A DNA stretch of 38,336 nucleotides from Clostridiales bacterium (GCA_023667345.1 JAMPAF010000017.1:1-38336); one strand, 5' to 3'; positions 1 through 8,616 are shown, counted from the stretch's first letter. A program made the numbers and translations. The notes: generated from the letters alone by a model not told the origin.

Positions 1-34
1 GGCGAGCAGGTGTACCTGCTCGCCGCGCGGCTTT
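1..34 (+). terminator. Right part of a hairpin terminator cut by the window edge
   Basis: Bases 1-11 and 14-24 are perfect inverted repeats around a 2-base loop. The right side continues as GCCGCGCGGC and then TTTAAT, so the left arm probably extends beyond the window. The same GC-rich arm occurs in the terminators at 8460 and 30715. The T-run orientation fits a plus-strand gene upstream of the window, convergent with degV. Confidence 0.6.
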
Positions 35-121
35 AATACATATCTAAAATCTCAAATATCTTAAATTATCTTAAAAACATTTTTAAAATATCATTTCATA
101 TCCTTAAATATATTCAATTAT

Positions 122-1057
122 TTATCTTTGCTTAACCTTGGCGCCTGTCTTGGCGGAAGAGGCGCTCTTTTCCGGCGTTTTAATACGCGACTTGCCCATA
201 AAGAACAGCGCAATCGTGCCGGGACCTGCGTGCGCGCCCGTGCACAGGTCGTAATAATTCATAATAATATCTTTGGCGCCTAAATCTTTAAGCTTTTCGG
301 CAAGTTCCAAAGCCTCGTCCTCGCAGTCGGCGTGAGCTATGGCAATCGTCTGGTTTTCGGGGTCGATAACGTTCTCTTTAAAGGTTTCTATAAGCTTTGC
401 AATCGACTTCTTTCTGCCGCGCTCGTTCGAAAATACGGTAAGTTTGCTGTTCTCGTCGCCGTGAAGCACGGGCTTTATGTTCAAAATCGTACCCGCAATG
501 GCGAGCGCGGTCGAAACTCTGCCGCCGCGTTTAAGGTATTTTAACGAGTCCACCGTGCATACGCCGTGTATGTTGAAGCGGTTGTCCAAAACCCATTGGT
601 AGCACGCGTCTATGCTCTCGCCCAAATTAGCGCGGCGGGCGGCGTACAGCGCAACCAGCCCCTCGCCGAGCGACGCATTCGCGCTCTGCGCAACCAAAAA
701 TTTTCTGTCGGGGAAGTGTTCTTTCAGCTCTTTGGCGGCGAACACGCCCTGACTGTAAGTGCCGCTTATTCCCTCGGCAATGGTAATCAAAAGTACGTCG
801 CGCCCCGCCTGCAAGGAGGGGGTAACCGCAGTCGTAATTCTGTCCGCGTTCACAAGCGTCGTCTTTGTCTCCGCGCCCTCGCGCATTGCCGCGTAAAACT
901 TTTTGGCGGTTTCGGCGAAGGGAACGCCGTCCTCGTAACATTCGGTGTCCTTGCCGTCTACCGAGCAGGTGTACGAAATAACTTTTATATCCAATTCTTT
1001 TATGAGTTCGTCGGGAAGATTAGCCGCCGAGTCCACGAAAATATCGAAACTTCTCAT
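122..1057 (-). CDS. DegV family fatty-acid-binding protein
   Basis: 311 residues, the usual length of the DegV family. DegV proteins bind a fatty acid, and the related FakB proteins present it to the FakA kinase for phospholipid synthesis. The N-terminus (FDIFVDSAANLPDEL) is the typical first strand and Ser/Asp loop. Later come GISGTYSQ and the LKYLKRGGRVS stretch that contributes to the lipid-binding pocket, then the C-terminal HAGPGTIALFF motif, where the His is a usual ligand contact. I start the gene at 1057 rather than the in-frame ATG at 1069, because the GGAGG between them is a well-placed ribosome binding site for the second ATG. The Ser/Lys/Ala-rich tail is unremarkable. No fakA lies nearby, so the partner kinase, if any, is elsewhere. 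The family call is secure; the bound lipid is unknown. Confidence 0.9.
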   Translation of the reverse strand: MRSFDIFVDSAANLPDELIKELDIKVISYTCSVDGKDTECYEDGVPFAETAKKFYAAMREGAETKTTLVNADRITTAVTPSLQAGRDVLLITIAEGISGTYSQGVFAAKELKEHFPDRKFLVAQSANASLGEGLVALYAARRANLGESIDACYQWVLDNRFNIHGVCTVDSLKYLKRGGRVSTALAIAGTILNIKPVLHGDENSKLTVFSNERGRKKSIAKLIETFKENVIDPENQTIAIAHADCEDEALELAEKLKDLGAKDIIMNYYDLCTGAHAGPGTIALFFMGKSRIKTPEKSASSAKTGAKVKQR

Positions 1058-1162
1058 TTGGTCCTCCATATCCCGCGTGCGCGCTATGAATTTCGCACCG
1101 TGCAGGGATAAACGTTCCGCCGCCCGTAAAATTAATTTCCGGCGGAAAATTTTAACAATAAT

Positions 1163-1191
1163 ATTATAACCACAAATTTTGCGATTTACAA
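1163..1191 (-). promoter_or_regulatory. Sigma-A-type promoter of degV
   Basis: On the minus strand TTGTAA (1191-1186) and TATAAT (1168-1163) are separated by 17 bases. The predicted leader is about 100 bases and contains an 8-bp hairpin, TTCCGCCG (1115-1122) pairing with CGGCGGAA (1140-1147). No known riboswitch fold was recognised in it. Confidence 0.65.
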
Positions 1192-1252
1192 CCTTTCGCG
1201 CCCTTTTGCCGGTCTACAAATTAATTTGCGGCGTAAACGGCGGGTTTTCACA

Positions 1253-1292
1253 ACTCTACCGCAAAAATTTCACACTCTACCGTCAGTAGAGT
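1253..1292 (+). promoter_or_regulatory. Candidate operator: three copies of ACTCTAC upstream of the xre promoter
   Basis: ACTCTAC occurs at 1253-1259 and 1274-1280 (21 bases apart, two helical turns), and its inverse GTAGAGT at 1286-1292, forming a dyad with a 5-base spacer. The first two lie in a longer direct repeat (TTTCACA...CTCTACCG). The group ends 12 bases before the -35 box at 1305, suiting an activator or autoregulator. That it binds the XRE protein encoded just downstream is inference. Confidence 0.5.
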
Positions 1293-1304
1293 TGCTCAAA
1301 TTAA

Positions 1305-1333
1305 TTGCCAAATACGCGCGCGCGTGATATACT
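1305..1333 (+). promoter_or_regulatory. Promoter of the XRE regulator, predicted leaderless
   Basis: TTGCCA (1305-1310), a 17-base spacer and TATACT (1328-1333), with an extended -10 TG at 1325-1326. The start codon ATG is at 1340, where transcription itself should begin. No Shine-Dalgarno sequence is present. Confidence 0.75.
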
Positions 1334-1339
1334 TTGGCT

Positions 1340-1987
1340 ATGAACGACTTGAACAAGGACGCAAACGGCGGCTCGGACTTAAAGGAAATAATAGCGGCGA
1401 ACCTTATACGCTTGCGGCAGGAGGTCGGACTCACGCAGGCACAGCTCGCCGAAAAACTGAATTATACCGACAAGGCTGTATCCAAATGGGAGAGGGGAGA
1501 GTCAATTCCCGACCTTCGCGTGCTCATTCAGCTTGCCGAGATTTATCATATCACGGTTGACGACATTGTAAAGGAAAAGACGGAAAAGCCCGTAAAGCCA
1601 AAGCTCAATCTCTTCCACAAAAGGCTGCTCATAACGCTTTTGTCCGTGGGGCTCGTGTGGGTTGTGGCGACGGGCGTGTTTATGATTTTGTACTACATTT
1701 CGTCGATAAGAAGCTACGCCTATCTGTCGTTTACAATCGCGCCGCTCATTTCGGCGGTGGTGCTGTTGGTGTTCACCTCGCTGTGGGGCAGGCGGCTGAC
1801 GATGGCTCTCTCCGCGTCGGCGGTGGTGTGGTCGGTCGTGCTTATAGTGCACGTGTTTTTGTGGCAGTTCTCGGCGGGAGTGCCCATCTGGCCGTTCTAT
1901 CTGGTTGCGGTCGGCGTGCAGATTTTAGTGGCGGGCTGGTTTGTTCTGCGCAAGCTGTATAAGCCCAACAGAAAAACGGATAAATAA
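1340..1987 (+). CDS. XRE-family HTH regulator with C-terminal membrane domain
   Basis: 215 residues. Residues about 15-70 form a Cro/C1-type helix-turn-helix (IRLRQEVGLTQAQLAEKL, then VSKWERGESIPDL), the signature of XRE repressors. After a Lys/Pro-rich hinge at about 80-92 come four hydrophobic segments, so this is a DNA-binding protein held at the membrane. Such proteins often sense envelope state or act with a neighbouring transporter; here the next gene is a ThrE-type exporter 80 bases downstream. An in-frame TTG at 1334 would give a slightly longer ORF, but it lies in the -10 box, so ATG 1340 is preferred. The ligand and targets are unknown. The repeated ACTCTAC motif upstream suggests autoregulation (inference). 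Confidence 0.85.
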   Translation: MNDLNKDANGGSDLKEIIAANLIRLRQEVGLTQAQLAEKLNYTDKAVSKWERGESIPDLRVLIQLAEIYHITVDDIVKEKTEKPVKPKLNLFHKRLLITLLSVGLVWVVATGVFMILYYISSIRSYAYLSFTIAPLISAVVLLVFTSLWGRRLTMALSASAVVWSVVLIVHVFLWQFSAGVPIWPFYLVAVGVQILVAGWFVLRKLYKPNRKTDK

Positions 1988-1994
1988 TTTATTC

Positions 1995-2023
1995 AATTTG
2001 CAATAGGCAATGCGCAATTGCGG
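1995..2023. repeat. Short AT-rich palindromic repeat, GCGCAATTGCG type
   Basis: Between the xre and exporter genes lies a stretch built from GCAATAGGCAATGCG and GCGCAATTGCG. Related words recur upstream of rqcH (22088-22125). Confidence 0.45.
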
Positions 2024-2067
2024 TAAAATGACTAAAAATCGCACTTTAACTTTCAGAGAAAAGGAAT

Positions 2068-3459
2068 ATGGAAGATAATACGCAAACGGTAACGGTAACT
2101 GAAAAAACAGAAGAGATTAATTTTGAGGGCGTACTGCAACTCGCGCTCGACGTGGGCGTGGGAATACTCTCTTGCGGCGGCTCGGTGTCGCGGGTGGAGA
2201 CGGCGGTGGACAGAATCTGCCGTGCATACGGCGCGGAGGAGGTCAACGCGGCGGCGTTCCCCTCGATGATTATTGCCAGCGTGCGCACAAAGGACGGGCA
2301 CGAGTATTCGTATATGAAGAGGGTTTACTCCACGTCGAATAACCTCTCGTTGCTCGAAAAGTACAACCAGCTCTCGCGCAATATCTGCTATGAAAAATAT
2401 CCCGTAAAAGAAGCGCTCGCGCTCTGCTCGGATTTGGCTCATTCCAAAACGAACAGAAACAGGTGGGTCACGGTTACGGGCGCGGCGTTGGTCGCGGGCA
2501 TATACTCCATATTTTTCGGCGGCACGGTAGCCGACGTTCTGCCAGCGTTTATAGTCGCGTTCGGAATGTCGCTTTTAAGCGAGGTTCTTTCTTCGCGCTC
2601 GTTAAACGTTTACGCAACCACGTTTTTGCTCTCGCTCGCTGGCGGCGTCTTATCTGTGGCGCTGTGCAAGCTTTTGAATATAATAGGTCTGCCTTGTCAG
2701 GGCGCGTACGTCATGATAGGCACGATAATGATTTTAATTCCGGGGCTTCTTACCACCAACGCCGTGCGCGATATGTTCACGGGCGACTTGATGAGCGGCA
2801 CATTCCAGCTTTTGAACGGCATACTTTTGGCGGTCGTAATCGCGGCGGGCTACGGCGTTTCCATACTCGCTTTAAGCCCTATTGCGAACTTTAAGCAGTT
2901 TACGCCATATATCGGCTGGTACAATATCCCCGCCGCCGACGAGGCTTGGTTCAAAGCCCTCATGCTTATGATATCCGGCTCCCTCGGTGCGGTTGCGGTG
3001 TGCCTGTTTTTCAACCTCAACTTCAAAAGGATAGGCTGGGCGTTTTTGGCAAGCGTTTTAACGCTCGGGGTGTACGTGGGTATGCTCGCCGCGTTCAGAT
3101 ACAACAACGACTACGTGTTTTTAACCGTGCTTATACCCACGCTCTTTGCGGCAATTTTGTCCGAAATAATCGCGAGGGTGATAAAGACTCCCGCAACCGT
3201 AATTTTGGTGCCGTCGATAATAGCGGTGGTGCCGGGCAGTTCGCTGTACTACACGATGGAGGCGATAGTTTCGCCCAAAATGTCGACTATGCCCGCCTCG
3301 GAGTGGGGCGTTATCTGCCTTTTAACCCTCTTAGGCATTGCCGTCGGCATATGCACGGCAACCGTTCTGTTCCGCCTGATTGCACCCGTCAAATTAAAGT
3401 TCAACCGCTTCAACAAGGCGGTGGGGGAGCACGGCTCCGAAAATAAAGGCAAAAAATAA
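2068..3459 (+). CDS. Threonine/serine exporter, ThrE-type fusion
   Basis: 463 residues. The N-terminal soluble part (about 17-140) carries the ThrE/DUF1212 signature, with SCGGSVSRVETAVDRI. It is followed by about ten hydrophobic helices covering both the DUF1212 and the DUF3815 halves. In many bacteria these halves are separate proteins (YjjP/YjjB); here they are fused as in Corynebacterium ThrE, which exports threonine and serine by proton exchange. The Gly-rich VILVPSIIAVVPGSSLYY segment near 390 is typical of the second half. The ribosome site AAGGA ends only 2 bases before the ATG, an unusually short spacing, so this start is less certain than others. It follows the membrane XRE gene and may share its transcript. 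Substrate assignment is by family only. Confidence 0.85.
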   Translation: MEDNTQTVTVTEKTEEINFEGVLQLALDVGVGILSCGGSVSRVETAVDRICRAYGAEEVNAAAFPSMIIASVRTKDGHEYSYMKRVYSTSNNLSLLEKYNQLSRNICYEKYPVKEALALCSDLAHSKTNRNRWVTVTGAALVAGIYSIFFGGTVADVLPAFIVAFGMSLLSEVLSSRSLNVYATTFLLSLAGGVLSVALCKLLNIIGLPCQGAYVMIGTIMILIPGLLTTNAVRDMFTGDLMSGTFQLLNGILLAVVIAAGYGVSILALSPIANFKQFTPYIGWYNIPAADEAWFKALMLMISGSLGAVAVCLFFNLNFKRIGWAFLASVLTLGVYVGMLAAFRYNNDYVFLTVLIPTLFAAILSEIIARVIKTPATVILVPSIIAVVPGSSLYYTMEAIVSPKMSTMPASEWGVICLLTLLGIAVGICTATVLFRLIAPVKLKFNRFNKAVGEHGSENKGKK

Positions 3460-3481
3460 ACATAGAATAAAGGACGAGAAA

Positions 3482-5125
3482 ATGGACCTTAATAAACTTG
3501 CAAACCTTTTAATTCCCGACGAGGGATTGCTTCCGCTCGAAGAGTACGAAAAAATGTATCCCGCGCGCGAGATTGACCCCAAAGCCGAGGTGACCCGCCT
3601 CGCGCCCTCACCCACGGGCTTTATACATTTGGGCAACCTTTACAGCGCGCTCGCCGACGAGCGCATAGCGCACACCACGGGCGGTATCTTTTATCTTAGA
3701 ATAGAGGACACCGACTTGAAGCGCAAGGTGGACGGCGCGGTGGAGAGTGTTATCCGCTCGCTTAAATACTTCGGGCTTAACTTCGACGAGGGTGCGGAGA
3801 TTTCCTCGCCGCTGAACAAATACGGACCCTATTACCAAAGACAGCGCGCACACATTTACCGCGCCTATGTAAAAGATTTAATCGGGCGCGGGCTCGCCTA
3901 TCCTTGTTTTTGCACCGAGGACGAGCTGAACGCCGTGAGGGAGGAACAGACGGAAAGGAAAGAGATTACGGGCTACTACGGCAAATACGCTAAGTGCCGC
4001 AACCTTTCCGAAGAGGAAATTTACGCGAATCTGGCGGCGGGCAAACCCTTCGTTATCCGCTTAAAATCGCAGGGCAACACCGAAAACAAGTTCACCTTCA
4101 AAGACGCCATTAAGGGGGATATCACCGTCACTGAAAACGACCAGGACGTGGTTATTTTAAAGTCGGACGGCATACCAACCTACCACTTCGCCCACGCGAT
4201 AGACGACCACTTTATGCACACCACTTTGGTTATCCGCGGCGAGGAGTGGCTGTCGAGCCTGCCCATTCATTTGGAGCTTTTCAAGGTGCTCGGCTTCAAG
4301 CTGCCCAAATACGGGCACACGTGCTCGCTTATGAAGGTGGACAACGGGGTCAAAAGAAAGCTTTCAAAGCGCAAAGACCCCGAACTATCCCTCGACTATT
4401 ACCGTAGCGCGGGCTATTATCCCAAGGCGGTCGTCAAGTATTTAATGACCATACTAAACTCCAATTTCGAGGAGTGGGAGCGCAAAAATCCGCAAGCCGA
4501 TTACCGCGATTTCAAGTTCTCGATAGGCAAAATGGGCAAGAGCGGCGCGCTGTTCGATATCGACAAGCTGAACGATATATCCAAGGCAGAGCTTGCAACT
4601 CTGTCCGCCGAAGAGACGTACGACTTTTTATGCGGCTGGGTAAACGAGTTCGGCACGGATAAGGACAGAGAGCATTTTGCAGACAGGGAATATATAATAA
4701 AGATATTGAACTTAATCTGCGGCATAGGCGGCAAGAAGAGGCGCAAGGATATCGTGCGCGCCGAGACGGGCGTCAAGCTTATCGAATACTTCTTCGACGA
4801 TACTTTTTCGCCCGAATACGCGTACCGTTTCGGCAATGACACGGTAAATGACGTGCTCGAAGGCTTTGCAAAGGTTTACGACACCGCCGACGACAACAAC
4901 GGATGGTTTGCAAAGGTTAAGGCGATAGCGGCGGCAAACGGCTTTGCGGCGGAGATGAGCGAGTACAAGGCAAGCCCCGAAAGCTACAAGGGGAGCGTAG
5001 CCGACGTTGCGGAAATTTTAAGAATTGCCGTTACGGGCTCGCCCAATTCCCCCGATTTGTGCACGGTTATGGGCATACTCGGCAAGGAGCGCACGGTAAA
5101 GCGTCTGAACGCGGGGCGGCTGTGA
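3482..5125 (+). CDS. gltX: Glutamate--tRNA ligase
   Basis: 547 residues. Class I synthetase that charges tRNA-Glu in the cytoplasm, and tRNA-Gln too if the cell uses the amidotransferase route. The HIGH-like motif is present as PSPTGFIHLGNLYSA (about 40-54), followed by GIFYLRIEDTDLKR. The Zn-type CFC...YAKC region lies near 140-175, and the KMSKS-like loop reads VKRKLSKRKDPELS (about 297-310). The C-terminal helical anticodon-binding region is complete and somewhat longer than in the roughly 480-residue E. coli enzyme. HLGN and KLSKR are acceptable variants of the catalytic motifs. It starts 22 bases after the exporter gene, so the two are probably co-transcribed. Confidence 0.93.
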   Translation: MDLNKLANLLIPDEGLLPLEEYEKMYPAREIDPKAEVTRLAPSPTGFIHLGNLYSALADERIAHTTGGIFYLRIEDTDLKRKVDGAVESVIRSLKYFGLNFDEGAEISSPLNKYGPYYQRQRAHIYRAYVKDLIGRGLAYPCFCTEDELNAVREEQTERKEITGYYGKYAKCRNLSEEEIYANLAAGKPFVIRLKSQGNTENKFTFKDAIKGDITVTENDQDVVILKSDGIPTYHFAHAIDDHFMHTTLVIRGEEWLSSLPIHLELFKVLGFKLPKYGHTCSLMKVDNGVKRKLSKRKDPELSLDYYRSAGYYPKAVVKYLMTILNSNFEEWERKNPQADYRDFKFSIGKMGKSGALFDIDKLNDISKAELATLSAEETYDFLCGWVNEFGTDKDREHFADREYIIKILNLICGIGGKKRRKDIVRAETGVKLIEYFFDDTFSPEYAYRFGNDTVNDVLEGFAKVYDTADDNNGWFAKVKAIAAANGFAAEMSEYKASPESYKGSVADVAEILRIAVTGSPNSPDLCTVMGILGKERTVKRLNAGRL

Positions 5126-5428
5126 AAAGCAGATAATAAAACTGAAAATTGTGTGAATAAACGGCACATATGTGCCACCCAATTTGACTTTTAAGGTCAA
5201 AATATATAATATATAAACATAAGTATTATTGTTTTATTTTAACTTAATAAAGGCTTCCCCTTGGTGGGGAAGCTCCCGCTTTGCGGGTGATGAGGGGAAT
5301 TCTTTTAATAACACCCCTCATCCGTCTTAACCTAAACGGTTAAGCCACCTTCCCCACCAAGGGGAAGGCTATAATAGTGAAAAAATTTTCTAATAATATA
5401 ATATTAGATTTTTAAGGAAGCAGTTTTT
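5126..5428. other. Gene-free spacer with palindrome and repeat
   Basis: No gene was seen. The spacer holds a perfect 14-base palindrome GGCACATATGTGCC (5163-5176), a weak promoter-like pair (TTGACT at 5184 with TATAAT at 5205, spacer only 15), and the repeat at 5247-5373. Confidence 0.6.
5247..5373. repeat. Palindromic GGGGAAGG-type intergenic repeat
   Basis: The ends are inverted: the left end contains GCTTCCCCTTGGTGGGGAAG and the right end CCTTCCCCACCAAGGGGAAG. The middle holds an inverted pair, GATGAGGGG and CCCCTCATC. Relatives lie at 8510, 10289, 10710, 19090, 25745 and 38090. There is no coding capacity, so it resembles a miniature inverted-repeat element. Its right end supplies a TATAAT at 5370, but no good -35 box stands before it. 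Confidence 0.7.
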
Positions 5429-8400
5429 ATGGCAATGCTGGAATTAAACGACATAAAAAAGGACTATGCCGTCGCCGGTGAAAAAGTTCAGGCGTTAAAG
5501 GGCATAAGTTTAAAGTTCAGAAAGAGCGAATTCGTATCCATTTTGGGACCTTCGGGTTGCGGCAAAACCACCCTTTTAAACATTATAGGCGGTTTGGATA
5601 AGTACACCTCGGGCGACCTCGTGATAGAGGGCAGAAGCACCAAGCAGTACGGCGACGGCGACTGGGATACCTACCGCAACCACTCGATAGGCTTTATCTT
5701 CCAAAGCTATCACTTAATTCCCCACCAGACCATTTTGCAGAACGTGGAACTCGCGCTCATGATATCGGGCGTTTCCAAGCAGGAACGCAGACAGAGGGCG
5801 ATAGACGCACTCGAAAAGGTCGGATTAAAGGGCAAGCTGAACAACCGCCCCAACCAACTTTCGGGCGGTCAGGCGCAGAGGGTGGCGATTGCCCGTGCGC
5901 TCATAAACGACCCCGAAATAGTGCTCGCCGACGAGCCTACGGGCGCGCTCGATTCGGTTACCAGCGTGCAGATAATGGAGCTTTTGAAAGAGATTTCCAA
6001 AGACCGCCTCGTAATAATGGTAACCCACAACCCCGAGCTTGCCGAGCAGTACTCCACGCGAATTGTAAGGCTTTTGGACGGCGAGGTGGTCGACGACTCG
6101 ATGCCGTACGACGGCGGGGAAGCGCCCGAAGAGGTGCCCTCCGAAACAGAGGAAAGGGCGGAAATAACCGAAACGAACGAAACGTCCGAAACGACCGAAG
6201 CGATAGAAAACGCGGAAACGATAGAAAAGACGGAACAGCCCGAAGGCGGGGCAAAGACCAACAAGGGCAAAAAGAAAAAGACGTCTATGTCGCCGCTTAT
6301 GGCGATGGGGCTGAGCCTTAAAAACCTTTTATCAAAGTCCAAAAGGACGGCAATGGTTTCGGTGGCGGGCTCGATAGGAGTTATCGGCGTGTCGCTCGTT
6401 TTAGCCATATCCGCGGGCGTAAAAAACTATATCCGCTCAATGGAAAACGATATGTTGTCGGGCAACCCCGTCTCGATAACGCGCTCGGCAATCGACTTCT
6501 CGTCGCTCATGGATATGTCCTCGTCGTCTAAGCCCAAGGTCAATATCACAAAGCTCGACGACAAACTGTACGTGCGCTCGTTAATGGATACTTTGGGCAC
6601 GTTCGCAAAGGGGCTTACAAAGACCAACAACATCACCCCGCAGTACGTCGACTACATAGAAAAAATGAACAGCGAGTGGACGAACGTTGTGCAGTATACG
6701 TATGACTTCAACCCCGCGAACAACATATATACCGGCTTTAAGGTGGCGGACGGTTTGCCCGAGCAGACAGTTTCGGTAACGGGTATACGCGGTATGTACT
6801 CGCAGATTTTAAGCGAGCAGGAAGAGTACAAAAACTTTACGGGCACCATTTCGAGTATTTCCACATTTGGCGAAGTGCCCGACAATTACGACTACATATT
6901 CAGCCAGTTCGACGTCGTAGCTTACGAGACCGCAAGCGGCGTTTCGAGCGACGGCAAGAGTTTAACCGACGATAAGAAGAAGGAGATTTTCTCCGACCCC
7001 AACTCGCTGATTATGGTTGTCGACGACAGCATGATAACCGATATCGCGCTCGGGCAGTACGGCTATTTAACCCAACAGCAGTTTTTAAACTACGCTTTCA
7101 ATTCGATTAGGGACGAAAACGGCGAAAATGTAAATTACAACGAGCAGTTAGGACTTGTGGGCAGCGGTATCACAAACGGCGTAGCCGACCCCGAAAACGG
7201 TCTGGATTTGTCTTACTTTATCGGTGAAAATTCCAAAAAATTCACCTATTATCCCAATAACGACGCGTATTACGAGGTAGGCGAGGGCAGCGGATTCTAC
7301 GTTCACCGCCCCTATATAAGCGGCAATTTTGCGTTGAGAACAGACGCGGAAGGCAATTTGCTTGATGGCGAAGGCAAAGTTGTAACCGAAGAGGCGGGGA
7401 ATACTCCGGCTGTTTTGCCGGTACCGAATATCGAGGGCGATGGCGAGGAACTCAGCGTAAAGCTCATTTTGCAGAAGAAGAAAAATATTTCGTATAGCTG
7501 TCTCGACCCCGGCGTTTACTACACCAGAGCGCACACCGAGCGCGTTTTAAAGGACGCTAACGAGAGCAATATCGTGCGACACATAAAGAGTTTGTCCGAA
7601 AACGCAAAATATCTGAATATGTTGCCCTATTTCTTCAACTATACCTCGATATCTAAGGGCGAGGGCGAACAGCTTATATATACGCCCAAGGCGGGTATGA
7701 GCTTTATTTACGACAGCGGCGACATAATGTCGCTGATGATGTCGGGGCTTTCCGACCCTACCGAACGCGACAAAATGTTGCAGGTTACGGCGGAAATGCT
7801 CGGCGGCAGCGAATTGCCCTCGGCGATATACATATACCCCACCGACTTTACGGCAAAAGACAAGGTTTGCTCTTACCTCGACAAGTGGAACGCCATGTGT
7901 TCGCAACAAATCGAATATCCCTACACGGTGGACGGCGTAGAGGTTTCCGACAACTTAAAAGAGGATATGCAGATAACCTACTCGGACAATGTGGGGCTCA
8001 TTATCAATATGATTAACACCATGATTGAAATGATAACCGTAGCGTTGGTGGCGTTTACCGCACTGTCGCTCGTCGTATCCACGGTTATGATAGGAATTAT
8101 AACCTATGTATCTGTCGTCGAGCGAATAAAGGAGATAGGCATTTTGCGCGCGGTGGGCGCAAGAAAGAAGGATATAAGCAGACTGTTCAACGCCGAAACG
8201 TTTATCATAGGGCTTGTGGCGGGCTTGTTCGGCATTCTCGTAACATATCTCGTTTCGGTTATCTTAAACGCGGTTGTTTACTCGCTCGTCGGCATTGCGG
8301 CGATAGCGGCGCTGCCTTGGTGGCAAGCGATTATAATGGTGCTCGTCAGCGTGGGCTTAACGCTCATATCGGGCTTGATACCCGCGGCGGCGGCGGCTAA

Positions 8401-8434
8401 AAAGGACCCCGTAGTCGCACTGAGAACGGAGTAA
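5429..8434 (+). CDS. ABC transporter, ATPase fused to MacB/FtsX-type permease
   Basis: 1001 residues. Residues 1-230 are a LolD/MacB-class ATPase: Walker A GPSGCGKTT (40-48), signature LSGGQAQRVAIARAL, Walker B VLADEPTGALDS and the H-loop VTHNPELA. A Glu/Thr-rich low-complexity linker (about 232-285, nt 6122-6283) is followed by a first membrane helix near 305-330. A large extracellular domain (about 330-860) comes next, then three C-terminal helices with the FtsX/MacB pattern (VVERIKEIGILRAVGARKKDI). Fusions of this type act as mechanotransmitters or exporters for lipoproteins, peptides or antibiotics rather than importers. The order ATPase-then-permease matches MacB, but the extracellular domain is far longer than MacB's. 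AAGGAAG 8 bases before the ATG supports the start. A terminator follows directly, so this is probably a single-gene unit. Substrate unknown. Confidence 0.9.
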   Translation: MAMLELNDIKKDYAVAGEKVQALKGISLKFRKSEFVSILGPSGCGKTTLLNIIGGLDKYTSGDLVIEGRSTKQYGDGDWDTYRNHSIGFIFQSYHLIPHQTILQNVELALMISGVSKQERRQRAIDALEKVGLKGKLNNRPNQLSGGQAQRVAIARALINDPEIVLADEPTGALDSVTSVQIMELLKEISKDRLVIMVTHNPELAEQYSTRIVRLLDGEVVDDSMPYDGGEAPEEVPSETEERAEITETNETSETTEAIENAETIEKTEQPEGGAKTNKGKKKKTSMSPLMAMGLSLKNLLSKSKRTAMVSVAGSIGVIGVSLVLAISAGVKNYIRSMENDMLSGNPVSITRSAIDFSSLMDMSSSSKPKVNITKLDDKLYVRSLMDTLGTFAKGLTKTNNITPQYVDYIEKMNSEWTNVVQYTYDFNPANNIYTGFKVADGLPEQTVSVTGIRGMYSQILSEQEEYKNFTGTISSISTFGEVPDNYDYIFSQFDVVAYETASGVSSDGKSLTDDKKKEIFSDPNSLIMVVDDSMITDIALGQYGYLTQQQFLNYAFNSIRDENGENVNYNEQLGLVGSGITNGVADPENGLDLSYFIGENSKKFTYYPNNDAYYEVGEGSGFYVHRPYISGNFALRTDAEGNLLDGEGKVVTEEAGNTPAVLPVPNIEGDGEELSVKLILQKKKNISYSCLDPGVYYTRAHTERVLKDANESNIVRHIKSLSENAKYLNMLPYFFNYTSISKGEGEQLIYTPKAGMSFIYDSGDIMSLMMSGLSDPTERDKMLQVTAEMLGGSELPSAIYIYPTDFTAKDKVCSYLDKWNAMCSQQIEYPYTVDGVEVSDNLKEDMQITYSDNVGLIINMINTMIEMITVALVAFTALSLVVSTVMIGIITYVSVVERIKEIGILRAVGARKKDISRLFNAETFIIGLVAGLFGILVTYLVSVILNAVVYSLVGIAAIAALPWWQAIIMVLVSVGLTLISGLIPAAAAAKKDPVVALRTE

Positions 8435-8459
8435 AAATAAGGAAGTTATATCTATCAAA

Positions 8460-8491
8460 GCCGCGCGGTATTTCTTGCCGCGCGGCTTTAA
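8460..8491 (+). terminator. Rho-independent terminator of the ABC transporter gene
   Basis: GCCGCGCGG (8460-8468), a 9-base loop and CCGCGCGGC (8478-8486), followed by TTTAATGTT. It lies 25 bases after the stop codon. Confidence 0.8.
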
Positions 8492-8509
8492 TGTTACCCC
8501 ATGTAACCT

Positions 8510-8540
8510 TATTGTAACCTTCCCCCTAAGGGGAAGGTCA
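8510..8540. repeat. Fragment of the GGGGAAGG-type repeat
   Basis: ACCTTCCCCCTAAGGGGAAGG is a lone end-palindrome of the family seen complete at 5247-5373. Confidence 0.55.
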
Positions 8541-8616
8541 TAGTAATGTAAAGTTGCTTCTGACTTTTTACTATAATCCGAGCAAGAACAAACTGCGGTT
8601 TTTGAATGCCGTTTTA

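Noticed and set aside
566-1111. 181-codon plus-strand reading frame opposite degV
   Set aside because: It is a frame shadow of the well-supported degV gene, with a Arg/Val-rich composition and no domain.
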